A DNA stretch of 64,000 bases from assembly GCF_018617875.1 (NCBI RefSeq), contig NZ_JACSKZ010000001.1:806001-870000 (forward strand), written 5' to 3'. The notes beneath the pieces were generated by a model that saw only the letters and a list, made by a program, of their open reading frames with translations, was not told where the DNA came from and ran no database searches. Each line of letters starts with the position of its first letter. The stretch's first letter is position 1. This DNA is from Exiguobacterium algae (GTDB lineage Bacteria > Bacillota > Bacilli > Exiguobacteriales > Exiguobacteriaceae). The translations under genes and the position numbers were made by a program. Below are positions 32,852 through 42,487 of this stretch, in pieces.

Positions 32852-33994
32852 GTGACTTGCCCCCGTTGTGGAACAAAGACCCGCTCCAAACTTGTCTGTC
32901 CGGCGTGCGGTCATCGCTCACGTCGCCCTTATTGGTTACTTGCCCTCCCGCTCACAGTCGTTCTGATTGCGTTTGTCGCTGTCGTTGGGAATGCCTATTT
33001 CGAGGATATGTTGCGCTCAAGTGACTCGCTCGCAGATAAAGTCACCCTTAATTTCGGGGAGGATACCGCTTCAGCGGATGAAGCGACGACCGTTGATTTC
33101 GCGAATCTCCAGCGCAGTCTATACACCGTCAGTTACGGGACCGGATTTTTGATTAGTCCGCGTGACGTGTTGACCGCCGCGTCAAACGTTGCGGGATTGA
33201 CGAACATCATCATGTACCACGACGGGAAATCCGTGTCGGGTACAGTCGTCGGACGAACTCCGCTGATCGCCGTCATCCGAATCGCAGAAACCGAGGAGAC
33301 CCCGTTCCTTTTCACCCAAGCCATCGCCTCTGAAAAAGAAACCTTGTTAACCCTTACGATGAAAGAACGCATCACGGGTACCGTCAGCTTTTCTGAAAAT
33401 GGATACACACGCAACTTCGACCTTCCACGCAACGCCATCGGCAGTCCGCTCGTCTCGGACTCAGGCCGCGTCGTCGCCATCCACTTGCGAGGAATCGCCT
33501 TGCCGACAGCCTTATTTGAAAATGATGTCCGAAAATTGTTAGAGGCCGACACCCCATCTCCACCTCCCGTCGAACTCGCACCTGTTGCACCCATCACACC
33601 TGATTTGACAGATGAACCTGATAAAAAACCAAATGCACCCGCAACGGACACACCCTCTGCCGAATCTGAAGAACCGGCAGCTGAACCCGAAGAGCCGGCT
33701 GAAGAAGACTCGGTTGAACCGGAAACCCCGGTTGAAGACGACACATCAGATGAAGACGTAACCGAGGAAGAACCGACCGAACCGGACGTCACACCCGACG
33801 AACCGACCGATCCGGAGGAACCGCCGACCGAACCGGCTGATCCGCCGGAAACAGATGAACCTGTAGAGGACGATCCGCCGACAACCGAGCCCGACGAACC
33901 GGCAGACCCAGACAATCCAGAAGATGGATCAGGTGAGGACGCGACGAACGATCCACCGGCCGAAGAAGAAGCAACAAGCACACCATCCGCATGA
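32852..33994 (+). CDS. Zinc-ribbon membrane protein with inactive trypsin-like domain
   Basis: A 380-residue protein. Residues 3-19 are a zinc ribbon (CPRCG-x8-CPACG). One membrane helix follows at about 28-48 (LLALPLTVVLIAFVAVVG). The outside part, about 85-235, looks like a trypsin/HtrA fold: GTGFLISPRDVLTAASNVAG, PLIAVIRIAETE and NAIGSPLVSDSGRVVAIH. The expected catalytic residues are replaced: His of TAAH by Ser, Asp of DLAV by Ile, and Ser of GNSGG by Ile. Residues 240-380 are a Pro/Glu/Asp/Thr-rich tail. The start is GTG after AAGAAGGTG. It may be a wall-spanning sensor or scaffold; no enzyme activity is expected. Confidence 0.8.
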   Translation: MTCPRCGTKTRSKLVCPACGHRSRRPYWLLALPLTVVLIAFVAVVGNAYFEDMLRSSDSLADKVTLNFGEDTASADEATTVDFANLQRSLYTVSYGTGFLISPRDVLTAASNVAGLTNIIMYHDGKSVSGTVVGRTPLIAVIRIAETEETPFLFTQAIASEKETLLTLTMKERITGTVSFSENGYTRNFDLPRNAIGSPLVSDSGRVVAIHLRGIALPTALFENDVRKLLEADTPSPPPVELAPVAPITPDLTDEPDKKPNAPATDTPSAESEEPAAEPEEPAEEDSVEPETPVEDDTSDEDVTEEEPTEPDVTPDEPTDPEEPPTEPADPPETDEPVEDDPPTTEPDEPADPDNPEDGSGEDATNDPPAEEEATSTPSA

Positions 33995-34002
33995 TGGTGT
34001 GC
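33978..34002 (+). terminator. Terminator overlapping the end of the pseudo-protease gene
   Basis: GCACACCATC and GATGGTGTGC pair perfectly around a five-base loop, with the stop codon inside the hairpin. The following tract is only moderately T-rich (TTGTCATTTG). Confidence 0.7.
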
Positions 34003-34005
34003 TTG

Positions 34006-34170
34006 TCATTTGTCTCGCGTGAATCGTCGTTGGAGATTTCCGAGCACGGCTCCGAGTGAAAGGAGCAGGATCGATAGCAGCCAAAACGGTATTTTGTCCT
34101 GCAACAGCCAGACGACAAGGGCGCTGAAGCCGATGACCACCCCGAGCCATAAGAAGTTTCGTTGTCCCAT
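34006..34170 (-). CDS. Small two-helix membrane protein
   Basis: A 54-residue protein of unknown function with two hydrophobic segments (FLWLGVVIGFSALVVWLL and PFWLLSILLLSLGAVLG) and a basic tail (LQRRFTRDK). The start at 34170 follows GAGGTGAACGAA. It lies next to the DUF3221-like gene on the same strand with 19 bases between, so the two are likely co-transcribed. Confidence 0.6.
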   Translation of the reverse strand: MGQRNFLWLGVVIGFSALVVWLLQDKIPFWLLSILLLSLGAVLGNLQRRFTRDK

Positions 34171-34189
34171 TTCGTTCACCTCGACTTCA

Positions 34190-34414
34190 TCATAACACAT
34201 CGATTCGGTGCGCCGTCGCCTGTGGTGGCAGGGAACGCGTCAACTGTTCATCATGCTTGACCCGGACCTGTTGGCCGACGACGAGCGGCTCCCGATGTGT
34301 GAATTGTTCATCCATGCGAAACACGATACCGTCGAACCGGTCTGTATCCGGTCGGGGTGCGACGCGTATAAATTCCTCTGTCACCTCGACGATATATCCG
34401 GTGAAGCTTGCCAT
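34190..34414 (-). CDS. DUF3221-like small protein
   Basis: A 74-residue protein fitting the compact beta-fold DUF3221 family: FTGYIVEVTEEFIRVAPRP, then FRMDEQFTHREPLVVGQQVR and SLPPQATAHRID. Family members are often lipoproteins or secreted in Bacillus, but no signal peptide is seen here. The start at 34414 follows GGAAAGGAGAATCGAAA. The longer frame to 34549 runs over the divergent TPR-like gene and is rejected. Function is unknown. Confidence 0.7.
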   Translation of the reverse strand: MASFTGYIVEVTEEFIRVAPRPDTDRFDGIVFRMDEQFTHREPLVVGQQVRVKHDEQLTRSLPPQATAHRIDVL

Positions 34415-34540
34415 TTTCGATTCTCCTTTCCTGATAATCCGATTAGTTAACTTTTCCCCTTTTTCTCGAAACCATTCTATCTTCCCTCTTCCCCAACCAG
34501 TATAATGAAGCCACACCACTACTCGTGAGGAGAATACAGA

Positions 34541-35416
34541 ATGAAGCACACCATCGATTTACATACGCCGGAACTCCAGCGCACTTTTTGGGAAATGATC
34601 CTCCTCGAAGAACTGGTGGACGAGTATAACGCCGAAACGATTGATCGGCTCGCAACTAACGGCGAGACGGCATTTCCGGACGATCCGTTTTTCAAAGTCG
34701 TCCGTGCCTATCCACTCATCCGTGAAGGAGAGCTCGACCAGGCGAAACGCCTCGTCGATGAGGCAAGTTTGCTCGGTGACCACCCACTGATTCACTTAAT
34801 GAATGGTCACATCAGTGAGGAATCTGGATTCACATTTGAAGCAGAACAGCATTTCCTTCGGGCTGTCGAGCGTTATCCCGATGTGCCGATGCCAAGACGT
34901 GCCCTCGCCATCCATTACTTCAATCGGAAGTTTTACGGAGAGTCGGGGCTTCACTTATTGCATTATGTCCGCCTCGCCGGATTCGCGGATGATACCGTGA
35001 GCATGCTCTTAGAATTTTTCCAAGTATTTGACGACGTACCACTCGAGATGAATGAGGAGTTGACCCGAGTCGCGCTCAATTATTTGTTCGCCCATCCGCA
35101 TGACCCTCGTGCCCACTCCCTCTATGCCCAGCTGTGCAGTAGCCGGGTCAGTGCCTTAACCGGTCAACTGAACGAAGGGGAGCCGTTGACTGATGAAATG
35201 ATCGGGCTCTTGCTTGAAGTAGAAGACCACGGCATGTGGAGTGCGACCTATGATCACAGTTCAGACAAGGTGTTTCGAACGATGTTTAAAGAGTATGTCG
35301 ACAATGTCATTTTGCCGAACACTTCACGCTACTATGTCACACACCTGCAAATCCGCTACTGGATTCGTCGCCTGACATATCGTTTCACCGGAGGGTATTC
35401 GATTCACTCGAATTAA
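34541..35416 (+). CDS. TPR-like repeat protein of unknown function
   Basis: A 291-residue cytoplasmic protein, almost all helical. Residues about 40-130 resemble two or three TPR units (FFKVVRAYPLIREGELDQAK, LIHLMNGHISEESGFTFEAE, HFLRAVERYPDVPMPRRALA). The second half has more irregular helices, with LFAHPHDPRAHSLYAQL, and ends in a basic helix YWIRRLTYRF. No catalytic motif is seen. GTGAGGAG precedes the start. It is a single-gene unit divergent from the DUF3221-like gene. Confidence 0.7.
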   Translation: MKHTIDLHTPELQRTFWEMILLEELVDEYNAETIDRLATNGETAFPDDPFFKVVRAYPLIREGELDQAKRLVDEASLLGDHPLIHLMNGHISEESGFTFEAEQHFLRAVERYPDVPMPRRALAIHYFNRKFYGESGLHLLHYVRLAGFADDTVSMLLEFFQVFDDVPLEMNEELTRVALNYLFAHPHDPRAHSLYAQLCSSRVSALTGQLNEGEPLTDEMIGLLLEVEDHGMWSATYDHSSDKVFRTMFKEYVDNVILPNTSRYYVTHLQIRYWIRRLTYRFTGGYSIHSN

Positions 35417-35545
35417 ACAAAAAACTCGTCCGAAGATTAGTTCCCGTCGTGGGATCGTCTCTTCTACTACGTTTGATTCGCCCCCCATGTCTTCTTCTCA
35501 CACCATTATATATGGAGGGGCGACAAAGAAGTGACCAAAACGTGG

Positions 35546-35692
35546 AGGCGAGACTCCTGAGGGAACAGCAAGCAAAGGGAGACCCAGCAGCGTCGCAGTC
35601 GCGATGCGGCTCCCTGCTTGCCCCTAGGAAAGCGAGCCACGCCCGTTTTGGGCACAAAAAAAGACCATAGACTTATACATTGTCTACAGTCT
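35546..35692. repeat. Composite Bacillales-type intergenic repeat, copy 1
   Basis: Contains GGCGAGACTCCTGAGGGAAC followed by AGCAAGCAAAG, a 31-base core shared with copy 2 at 54652. About 70 bases later both copies have GGGCACAAAAAAAGACC and a hairpin (here 35662-35692) that on the minus strand reads AGAC-TG-TAGAC...GTCTA-TG-GTCT plus TTTTTTT. The GAGACTCCTGCGGGA motif is known in intergenic regions of many Bacillales; its function is not established to my knowledge. Both copies sit just after the 3' end of a minus-strand gene, so the hairpin probably terminates it. The stretch 35417-35545 holds nothing else. Confidence 0.75.
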
Positions 35693-35693
35693 G

Positions 35694-35721
35694 AAATCTC
35701 GTCCATCTCCGGACGAGATTT
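35694..35721. terminator. Bidirectional terminator between the TPR-like and SDR genes
   Basis: AAATCTCGTCC and GGACGAGATTT pair perfectly around a six-base loop, with a T run on the plus strand and an SDR stop seven bases away on the minus side. The repeat hairpin follows directly on the minus strand. Confidence 0.85.
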
Positions 35722-35727
35722 TTTTAT

Positions 35728-36477
35728 TTATCCCGCATACGGTTTGATTGGTCCCCGTAAGTTGAACGAATAGTCCTCATGATTGACGATCCCGACGATT
35801 TGATCGCTTTCAAGTAGCTGGTATAAAAACTCAGCCATCTCGCGTGCGGTATGATACTTGGGCACGTTCTGACTGTAGTCAAATCCTTCCTGGTCACGGG
35901 AACGATCCGCAAACTCGGTCTCCGTCGCAGCCGGTGCGAGCACCTTCGCCCGAAGCTTGGCGTCGTTATGAATCAATTCTTGAGCGAGTCCTTCCGTATA
36001 GGCGCTGACGTAAAACTTCGTCGCACAGTAGGTGACGGCATTCGGGACGATGCGATATCCACCAGCTGAAGACACGTTCAACAACTGCGCCCCTTCGACG
36101 TCATGGTAATCGCGGACATAAAGGCTCGAAAGGACCGTGAGCGCTTCGATGTTCAGGCGGAGCATCTTCTCAATTTTTCCTAAGTCTACGTCCTGGACGA
36201 GGTCAAAGTCTCCGAATCCTGCATTGTTGATCCACGTTTCGATATCGAGGTTTGTCAAAGATTCATATAGCGCATACACGTTCTCGCTATAGGATAAGTC
36301 GATTGACTCGATCAACACATCACTGTCCGGTGAAATCGATTTAATTTCATCACGCAACGACTCGAGCTCTTTCGTGCGTCTCGCGACGAGGACCAGTGAT
36401 TTGCCTTTTTCAGCGAGTAGCTTCGCCGTTTCATAGCCGATTCCGGAACTTGCTCCTGTAATGACGGTATATTTCAT
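35728..36477 (-). CDS. Short-chain dehydrogenase/reductase (SDR)
   Basis: A 249-residue cytoplasmic NAD(P)-dependent oxidoreductase. The cofactor motif is TGASSGIGYETAK, followed by a basic VARRTKEL that favours NADPH. NNAG is in WINNAGFGDFD, the catalytic Ser in LNVSSAGGYRIVP, and Tyr and Lys in TYCATKFYVSAYTEG. This is the classical SDR group (YqjQ/DltE-like). The start at 36477 follows AAAGGAGCGGATCTG. The substrate is not predictable. It forms a single-gene unit. Confidence 0.86.
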   Translation of the reverse strand: MKYTVITGASSGIGYETAKLLAEKGKSLVLVARRTKELESLRDEIKSISPDSDVLIESIDLSYSENVYALYESLTNLDIETWINNAGFGDFDLVQDVDLGKIEKMLRLNIEALTVLSSLYVRDYHDVEGAQLLNVSSAGGYRIVPNAVTYCATKFYVSAYTEGLAQELIHNDAKLRAKVLAPAATETEFADRSRDQEGFDYSQNVPKYHTAREMAEFLYQLLESDQIVGIVNHEDYSFNLRGPIKPYAG

Positions 36478-36558
36478 CAGATCCGCTCCTTTATGTTTTT
36501 TACCCTTCTTCATTTCCCTTCTTTTTGAGAGACTAATCGCACCGACCGGTTCAAAAAA

Positions 36559-36581
36559 AGTCCCGACTTTTGGTCGGGACT
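36559..36581 (-). terminator. Terminator of the first chemoreceptor gene
   Basis: AGTCCCGAC and GTCGGGACT pair perfectly around a five-base loop and are followed on the minus strand by TTTTTTT. Confidence 0.88.
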
Positions 36582-36587
36582 CATCGT

Positions 36588-38381
36588 TTACGTTGTAAAT
36601 TTTCCAATCAGTGTCTGCAAGTCACCCGTCATATGACCAAGTGATTCCGCGACACCGTTCAATTCTTGAATCATCGCGAGCTGCGCGTCTGCAGTTTCAC
36701 CGACTTCACGCATCGCCGAAGCGTTCGATTCGCTTCCAGACGCCATTGAAGCCGTCGTGGATGCGACTTGTCGTGTCGTCTCGGCAATCTCATTCGAAGC
36801 GGCCCGGATATGGGAAGCATTCTCAACCGATGCCTGTAACTGACCGACGATTTGTCGGAATGATGTCGTCGCTTCCTCGAGCAATTCGGTGTTCGTCTCG
36901 ACACGTTTCGCACTCATCGCATGACGGTTGAGTACCGCATTCGACTGGGTTTGAATCGATTCGATCAAGCCGGCAATTCGCATAGCAGATTGTTTCGATT
37001 GCTCCGCAAGTTTCCGGACTTCTTCGGCCACGACTGCAAACCCTTTGCCGTGCTCACCTGCACGTGCCGCTTCGATGGCGGCATTCAGTGCGAGTAAGTT
37101 CGTCTGGTCGGTAATGGATCGGATGACTTCCGTGATCAAAGCAATCTCATCCGATTGTTGCTTGAGTGCGGTAATCGATTCACCCGTCGCAATCGTTTCC
37201 GCCTCGAGCGCGAGAACTTCATCTTTTGCCTGACGAATCGAACGTTCCCCTTGTTCGGCCAGTTGAAGACTCGTTTCCACGTCCTCACTGATCGTCCCGA
37301 TTGATGTGACGATCCGCTCGACGCCAAGGTTTGCCGCTGCCACTTCCTGACCGCTTCGTGTCGCTTCCTCAGATTGAACAATCGTCTCTTGAACGACTTG
37401 CTCGATGCGGCGTGTCGTCTCTTCCGTTTGGGAAGACATCTCTTCGGTGCTCGCGTACAGTTCCTCGGACTGTGCGGTGATTTCTTGCGCGTTTCGACTG
37501 ACCTCGTCAATCAGGTCACGCAAGTTTCCTTTCATCTGGTTAAAGCCGACGATGAGTTGACCGATCTCATCTTTCGAAAGCGCTTGCAAATCTTCGCGCG
37601 TCAAATCGCCGTTTGCGACCACACCGACCTCTGCTGATAAGGCACGAAGCGGACGTGTCACGATTCGTTGCAGGATCACACCCGCGACAAGAGCCAAAAT
37701 GAAGGTTAAGATAGCGATTCCGATCATGTACCAGCGCGAGAGCTCACTCATCGCCGCCAATTCCTGTTGGCTATCAGTCATCGCTTTCTCAGCTTCCGCT
37801 TGAATCGTCTCCCCTTTTGAGGTGATAGCGACCGTCATATCCGGCATGATTTTCGTGATCAACCGTTCCACTTTCTCTGTGTCCTCGGCATCGACCGCAT
37901 CGACCAATTGAACCGTCAAATCGTCATATCCACTCGCATAGGACAAGAGCGTGTTCATTTCGTTCGTCTCTTCTTCCGTTTCAGCTAAATTGAGGAGCTG
38001 AATGATGGCTTCTTTCTTTTCCTTCCCGCCTTGTTCGATTTGGGCGAGCCGGTCCTCTTTAGGTGATAGGACATAACCACGTACACCGTACGCCTGAAGA
38101 ATCATGCCACGCGAAAGTTGTTCCGCCGCCTTCATCTTCATCACGTCTTGCTCGATGACATGCTCATACTCACCGGTCATTTGCTGCAAGTTCCATACAG
38201 CGTAACCCATCCCAAAAGCAATGACGAGAAGAATGACACTGATCCCGCCAAACAGTTTCTTCGTCAAAGACAGTCGCTTCAGGAAGAAAGGTTTCTTCGA
38301 CGTTCCGTTCTTCTCTTTCACCTTAGGCTTCTTGAAAGAGGGGGTCTTCAAGGATAGCTTTTTCAGTCGTTTCATGTACAT
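36588..38381 (-). CDS. Methyl-accepting chemotaxis protein, tandem copy A
   Basis: A 597-residue transmembrane chemoreceptor. A basic N-terminal tail of about 40 residues precedes TM1 ([17 protein letters not shown]). The sensor domain is a four-helix bundle (about 65-220), then TM2 ([18 protein letters not shown]) and HAMP. The signalling domain has the hairpin tip [20 protein letters not shown] with [19 protein letters not shown]. It has no C-terminal CheR-tethering pentapeptide. It is very similar to copy B directly upstream, especially after TM2, while the sensor domains differ, so ligands may differ. A SigD-like promoter lies in front. Confidence 0.93.
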   Translation of the reverse strand: MYMKRLKKLSLKTPSFKKPKVKEKNGTSKKPFFLKRLSLTKKLFGGISVILLVIAFGMGYAVWNLQQMTGEYEHVIEQDVMKMKAAEQLSRGMILQAYGVRGYVLSPKEDRLAQIEQGGKEKKEAIIQLLNLAETEEETNEMNTLLSYASGYDDLTVQLVDAVDAEDTEKVERLITKIMPDMTVAITSKGETIQAEAEKAMTDSQQELAAMSELSRWYMIGIAILTFILALVAGVILQRIVTRPLRALSAEVGVVANGDLTREDLQALSKDEIGQLIVGFNQMKGNLRDLIDEVSRNAQEITAQSEELYASTEEMSSQTEETTRRIEQVVQETIVQSEEATRSGQEVAAANLGVERIVTSIGTISEDVETSLQLAEQGERSIRQAKDEVLALEAETIATGESITALKQQSDEIALITEVIRSITDQTNLLALNAAIEAARAGEHGKGFAVVAEEVRKLAEQSKQSAMRIAGLIESIQTQSNAVLNRHAMSAKRVETNTELLEEATTSFRQIVGQLQASVENASHIRAASNEIAETTRQVASTTASMASGSESNASAMREVGETADAQLAMIQELNGVAESLGHMTGDLQTLIGKFTT

Positions 38382-38440
38382 ATGAGGATCAGATCCTCAT
38401 TCCACCTCGATTCCTATAAAAAATAATCAGTACAACCTAT

Positions 38441-38465
38441 ATATCGGTTGAACAACTTCGATTTG
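38441..38465 (-). promoter_or_regulatory. SigD-type promoter of chemoreceptor copy A
   Basis: On the minus strand CAAA and CCGATAT are separated by 14 bases, 60 bases before the start. The TAAA/GCCGATAT pattern is that of the flagellar sigma factor. Copy B has the same spacing. Confidence 0.6.
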
Positions 38466-38526
38466 TACCAATAACCAAAAACATTCCCTAATTTTTGAAA
38501 GGGTTTTCATGAATTCGTAACAAAAT

Positions 38527-38554
38527 AAGCCATGGCTTGAAAAAACCATGGCTT
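38527..38554 (-). terminator. Terminator of chemoreceptor copy B
   Basis: AAGCCATGG and CCATGGCTT pair around a 10-base loop; the minus-strand 3' flank is ATTTTG. Confidence 0.8.
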
Positions 38555-38561
38555 TCAGCGA

Positions 38562-40274
38562 TCAAGTTGTAAATTGTCCGATCAGACCCTGCAACTCACT
38601 CGTCATGTTTCCGAGTGATTCGGCGACCCCGTTCAACTCCTGAATCATGGCAAGCTGCGCGTCCGCCGTCTCTCCGACGTTACGCATCGTTTCGGCCATC
38701 TCCTCGCTTTCCTGGGCGATTTGGAGTGAAGAAGTCGCGACCTGTTTCGTTGTCACCGCAATCTCATTCGATGCGACACGAATATGCGATGTGTTGTCGA
38801 CCGAAGTCTGCAACTGACGCACGATTTGCTGGAAGGCAGTGGTCGCTTTTTCAAGCAAGACCGTATTCGTCTCGACGCGTTTCGCACTGATTGCGTGCTG
38901 GTCCAATACCGCGTTCGACTGGGTTTGGATCGATTCGATCAACCCCGCGATTTGGGTCGCGGATTGCTTCGATTGTTCGGCCAGTTTCCGCACCTCTTCT
39001 GCGACGACCGCGAACCCTTTCCCTTGTTCACCGGCACGTGCCGCTTCGATGGCCGCGTTCAACGCCAACAGATTGGTCTGGTCCGTGATAGACTGGATGA
39101 CTTCCGTGATCAAGGCGATTTCATCCGACTGTTGTTTTAGCGTCGCGATCGATTCTCCGGTCACCCGCGTCTCCTGATCGAGGGCGAGCACTTCCTGCTT
39201 CGCTTGTTCCATCGTCAAGCCGCCATCCTCGGCGAGTTGGAGACTTCTCGATACATCTTCATTGATTGAACCGATGGCACCTGCGATTTGACCGACGCCT
39301 TCGTCAGCCGCAGCAACGGCTTGCGCGCTGCCTGTTGCCTCTTTCGCCTGCGCGATCGTCTCTTCGACGACCCGGTCGATCAAACGGGTCGTTTCTTCCG
39401 TTTGGGAAGACATCTCTTCCGTGCTCGCATACAGCTCTTCCGATTGCGCCGTGATTTCTTGCGTGTTGCGACTGACGCGTTCAATCAACTCACGCAGACT
39501 GCCTTTCATTCGGTTGAATCCGGTCATGAGTTGTCCGATCTCATCTTGGGTGAGTGCTTGTAGATCGTCCCGCGTCAAGTCGCCTTCTGCGACGACATCC
39601 ACTTCGATTGCCAATTGACGAAGCGGGGACGTCACCATTTGTTTGATCATGTAGCCGGCCAAAATCGTCAGCGCAAAAATGACAACGGCGATGATGGACG
39701 AATAAAGGAAGGACTGTTGACTCGACTTCGTCAACTCTTCTTGTTTCAACAGCATTGCCTCTGCCGTTTCTTTTTGGATGATTTGACCTTGCTCGGTAAT
39801 GAATACGGTCACATCCGGCATGACTTCAAGTCCTAGCCGTTCAATCTCGCGGTCGTCTTTCGCGTCAATGGCCGCAATCAATTCTTTTGACATCCCATCG
39901 TATTCGAGGGCGAAATCTAATAACTTTTCAAACGTTTCTTTTTCTTCTTGCGAGATGGAAAGGTCAATCAGCTCACGAAGGGCTGCTTCCTTCCCTGTCG
40001 AACCTAATTTTTCTTTATCCAGATGCGACGGGTCCTGGTTCAACATGTAGCCACGGAGTCCATAGGCTTGTCGTGTCATCCCGAGGGACAAAGCATCGGC
40101 CGCCTTCATTCGCATGACATCTTTTGCAATCATCTCTTCATAGCGACTCGTCGTGTTATGAAGCGTCAGGAGGTTATACCCCATACCGAATGCAATCAAT
40201 AGGAGGATCAACCCGATCCCACCAAACATTTTTTGCGTCAATGTACGCTGTCTAAGCATTTTTTTCACTTTCAT
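38562..40274 (-). CDS. Methyl-accepting chemotaxis protein, tandem copy B
   Basis: A 570-residue chemoreceptor with the same plan as copy A: TM1 ([16 protein letters not shown]), four-helix sensor, TM2 ([19 protein letters not shown]), HAMP, and the signalling domain with [20 protein letters not shown] and [19 protein letters not shown]. The basic N-terminal tail is shorter (about 13 residues). The C-terminal half is nearly identical to copy A, with the same final phrase [15 protein letters not shown]. It has its own SigD-like promoter and terminator, so the two are separate units despite the duplication. Confidence 0.93.
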   Translation of the reverse strand: MKVKKMLRQRTLTQKMFGGIGLILLLIAFGMGYNLLTLHNTTSRYEEMIAKDVMRMKAADALSLGMTRQAYGLRGYMLNQDPSHLDKEKLGSTGKEAALRELIDLSISQEEKETFEKLLDFALEYDGMSKELIAAIDAKDDREIERLGLEVMPDVTVFITEQGQIIQKETAEAMLLKQEELTKSSQQSFLYSSIIAVVIFALTILAGYMIKQMVTSPLRQLAIEVDVVAEGDLTRDDLQALTQDEIGQLMTGFNRMKGSLRELIERVSRNTQEITAQSEELYASTEEMSSQTEETTRLIDRVVEETIAQAKEATGSAQAVAAADEGVGQIAGAIGSINEDVSRSLQLAEDGGLTMEQAKQEVLALDQETRVTGESIATLKQQSDEIALITEVIQSITDQTNLLALNAAIEAARAGEQGKGFAVVAEEVRKLAEQSKQSATQIAGLIESIQTQSNAVLDQHAISAKRVETNTVLLEKATTAFQQIVRQLQTSVDNTSHIRVASNEIAVTTKQVATSSLQIAQESEEMAETMRNVGETADAQLAMIQELNGVAESLGNMTSELQGLIGQFTT

Positions 40275-40330
40275 CGAGGCATACTACCTCTTCCACCTCT
40301 TTTTCTCTATTTTTGTGTGTTGCATTCCCT

Positions 40331-40355
40331 TTATCGGACGCATCGACCTAATTTA
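40331..40355 (-). promoter_or_regulatory. SigD-type promoter of chemoreceptor copy B
   Basis: On the minus strand TAAA and CCGATAA are separated by 14 bases, 57 bases before the start codon. Confidence 0.65.
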
Positions 40356-40427
40356 TACCAATCTATTGACATTCGACAACTCATTGACCAAATTTTAGAT
40401 TTAATCGGTCGAAAACTAGACACAAAA

Positions 40428-40460
40428 AAACATTCAGACACAAAAGGTGTCTGAATGTTT
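40428..40460 (-). terminator. Terminator of the third chemoreceptor gene
   Basis: ACATTCAGACAC and GTGTCTGAATGT pair around a short A-rich loop, and TTTTTTTG follows on the minus strand. Confidence 0.88.
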
Positions 40461-40468
40461 TCGGTAAA

Positions 40469-42367
40469 TCACAGTTTAAATTGTGCGACACGGTTTGAGA
40501 GCTCACTTGCGCGTTGCTCGGTCTCCGCCATCCGCATTTGGACGTCGTTGAAGCGTTCAACTGAAAGCTGTACTTTCTCGGAGATGGACTGTGTGCCGTC
40601 CGCCCCTTCCGTCACCGTTGTCGCCACTTCGTGGATGACGCCGAGGATGTTGTCGGTCATATGACGAAGTTGGAGGGCATTCCCTTCAAACGTCTTCGCC
40701 GTCTGTCCGAACACGGTCGCATCCTGTTCATATTGCGTCGCCGCCGCCTCAAGGCGATCGTAGTCTGCGAGTACACTCGTGTTCAAGAAGGACAACATAT
40801 CTGCCGAGCTCGTATTCAACCGCTCGACCGAATCGATTACTGTATTGGAGACCGTACGAATCTCGTTCACCGTCTGACGTGAGTTCTCCGCGAGTTTACG
40901 AATCTCGGAAGCGACGACCGCAAAACCTCGTCCCGCATCCCCTGCACGCGCTGCTTCAATCGAAGCGTTTAAGGCAAGTAAGTTCGTCTGGTCGGCGATG
41001 GCAAGAATCGCGGTCGTCAAGACGCGGATCTCTTCGACCGATTGCGCCCCTTTGATGGCTTCTGCGAGTTCTGCCTGTTTGTTCTCAATGATAGACACGG
41101 CTTCAGTCTTCGAACCGATCGCCTGTTGGCGCATCTCATGGGCCCGGGCCTCGACTTGGCTCGCTGTCTCCGCACTTTCATTCGACAAGTCAACGATCGA
41201 GTCGATTGAACTTCCCATCTCGGTCGTCGATGCACTCATCTCTTGAGAAGAGGCTGCCGTCTCTTCCATACCGGCAGTCAACTCTTCGACAGTGCCAGAC
41301 GTTTCTTCCATATAATGACTAAGACGCGTCACTTCCGCGGACACTTCTTTTGAAGAAGTGAGCACGACTTTTGCCGTCTCGTCCACATCGATCATGATTT
41401 CCCGGAGAGTCCCGAGGAATGTATTGAACGAACGGCTCACCTGTCCGATTTCGTCGTTTGACGTCACCGGGATCGTCATCGTCAAGTCTCCGCCCTGTGT
41501 CGCAAGTTCGTCAAAACGCGTCTGAAGTGTCTGCATCGGACGCACGATTGAACGAAGTAAGCTGAACCCTAAGAATAGAAGGATGGCGAGCGCGCCGACT
41601 GTAACGACCAACAGGGCGGCAAGTGACTGCATGAACTCTTTCTCCATGTCCTGCCCGACACGTGCCGAACCTTCCGAGTTATATGTGACGAGCTCTGTCA
41701 ATCTTTGTGTAAAGTTATCGTACGTGGACTGTGATTGCGCGTCGTAGTAAGCACGCGCCATTCCCAAGTTCCCTGAATCACTGAACTTCAGCATATTATC
41801 GGAAACCCGTTGGTACATTTCCCATTGACGCGAGAAGTTGTGGAAGAGTTCTTTGTCTTCCTCGTTCACAGCACGTGCTTCATATTTCGGGGCGATTGTG
41901 TTGATGTTTTCCCGAATCGCTGTCATCTTTCCTCGCAATTCCTCTTTCACCGCCGCATCGTCTGAGACAATGTGGTCGAGTTCGAGCGTGCGATAGTTCG
42001 CCGCGAGCGTATTCAGTTCATGGGCATAGTCGAGCCCTTTATTCCAATTATTGACGATGTCGTCCGCTTGGTTGTTCGCATCCTTTAAAGACACGAGCGC
42101 GTAGCCGCCGACACCGATGACCATCACGAGTGACAGGACGATGAGCCCCCACAATTTCTTGCGGATTGTCAAATCCTTCCCGATGTTCATCTCGTCAATT
42201 TTTTTCACCAGTTTCATAAAGGTCGCACCGAACGATGTCTGTAGTTCACCTTTTTTCAATCGTTTCCACTTGAGGACCGGTTTCCGTTTGAATGTCGGTT
42301 TCCATTTAAAGGTTGGCTTCCGCTTCAATCGGTTAACGGCTTGAGACCATCTCTGTTTCCATGCCAT
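40469..42367 (-). CDS. Methyl-accepting chemotaxis protein, divergent third receptor
   Basis: A 632-residue chemoreceptor only distantly like the tandem pair. The first 40 residues are a basic repeat with W-K-P and K-R-K-P units. TM1 is [19 protein letters not shown], the sensor domain is a four-helix bundle (about 90-235), TM2 is [20 protein letters not shown], and HAMP follows. The signalling tip is [20 protein letters not shown] with [19 protein letters not shown], the E/D-Q-T variant of a different MCP class. A GTCGATAA element is found upstream but no matching -35 at the same spacing, so the SigD assignment is weaker here. Confidence 0.92.
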   Translation of the reverse strand: MAWKQRWSQAVNRLKRKPTFKWKPTFKRKPVLKWKRLKKGELQTSFGATFMKLVKKIDEMNIGKDLTIRKKLWGLIVLSLVMVIGVGGYALVSLKDANNQADDIVNNWNKGLDYAHELNTLAANYRTLELDHIVSDDAAVKEELRGKMTAIRENINTIAPKYEARAVNEEDKELFHNFSRQWEMYQRVSDNMLKFSDSGNLGMARAYYDAQSQSTYDNFTQRLTELVTYNSEGSARVGQDMEKEFMQSLAALLVVTVGALAILLFLGFSLLRSIVRPMQTLQTRFDELATQGGDLTMTIPVTSNDEIGQVSRSFNTFLGTLREIMIDVDETAKVVLTSSKEVSAEVTRLSHYMEETSGTVEELTAGMEETAASSQEMSASTTEMGSSIDSIVDLSNESAETASQVEARAHEMRQQAIGSKTEAVSIIENKQAELAEAIKGAQSVEEIRVLTTAILAIADQTNLLALNASIEAARAGDAGRGFAVVASEIRKLAENSRQTVNEIRTVSNTVIDSVERLNTSSADMLSFLNTSVLADYDRLEAAATQYEQDATVFGQTAKTFEGNALQLRHMTDNILGVIHEVATTVTEGADGTQSISEKVQLSVERFNDVQMRMAETEQRASELSNRVAQFKL

Positions 42368-42453
42368 CTATGTATACCCCTCTCATTTTGCAACGTTTCT
42401 TCTTTTATCGACTTTTATCAGAAAATTGTGAAGAGGATTGACCAAAATAAAAA

Positions 42454-42482
42454 AAGGAAACTCAAACAGCAAGAGTTTCCTT
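42454..42482 (-). terminator. Terminator of the large Ig-like secreted protein gene
   Basis: AAGGAAACTC and GAGTTTCCTT form a perfect 10-bp stem with TTTTTTATTTTG next on the minus strand. Confidence 0.87.
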
Positions 42483-42487
42483 CCAAC

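Noticed and set aside
33640-33960. Repetitive GAACCGG/GACGAACC DNA as a possible CRISPR or satellite array
   Set aside because: Units have no fixed length or spacers. It codes for a low-complexity Pro/Glu/Asp tail in frame with the upstream domains.
32852-33994. 282-codon minus-strand frame rich in Ser and Gly inside the pseudo-protease gene
   Set aside because: It is the mirror of the Glu/Pro/Asp-rich tail. The zinc ribbon, membrane helix and ribosome site all support the plus strand.
35520-35660. Insertion sequence or transposase remnant in the composite repeat
   Set aside because: No terminal inverted repeats, target duplication or transposase-like frame; the core matches a known Bacillales intergenic repeat type.
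40275-42367. SigD promoter for the third chemoreceptor
   Set aside because: GTCGATAA is present upstream, but no TAAA-like element was found at the spacing seen for the tandem receptors.
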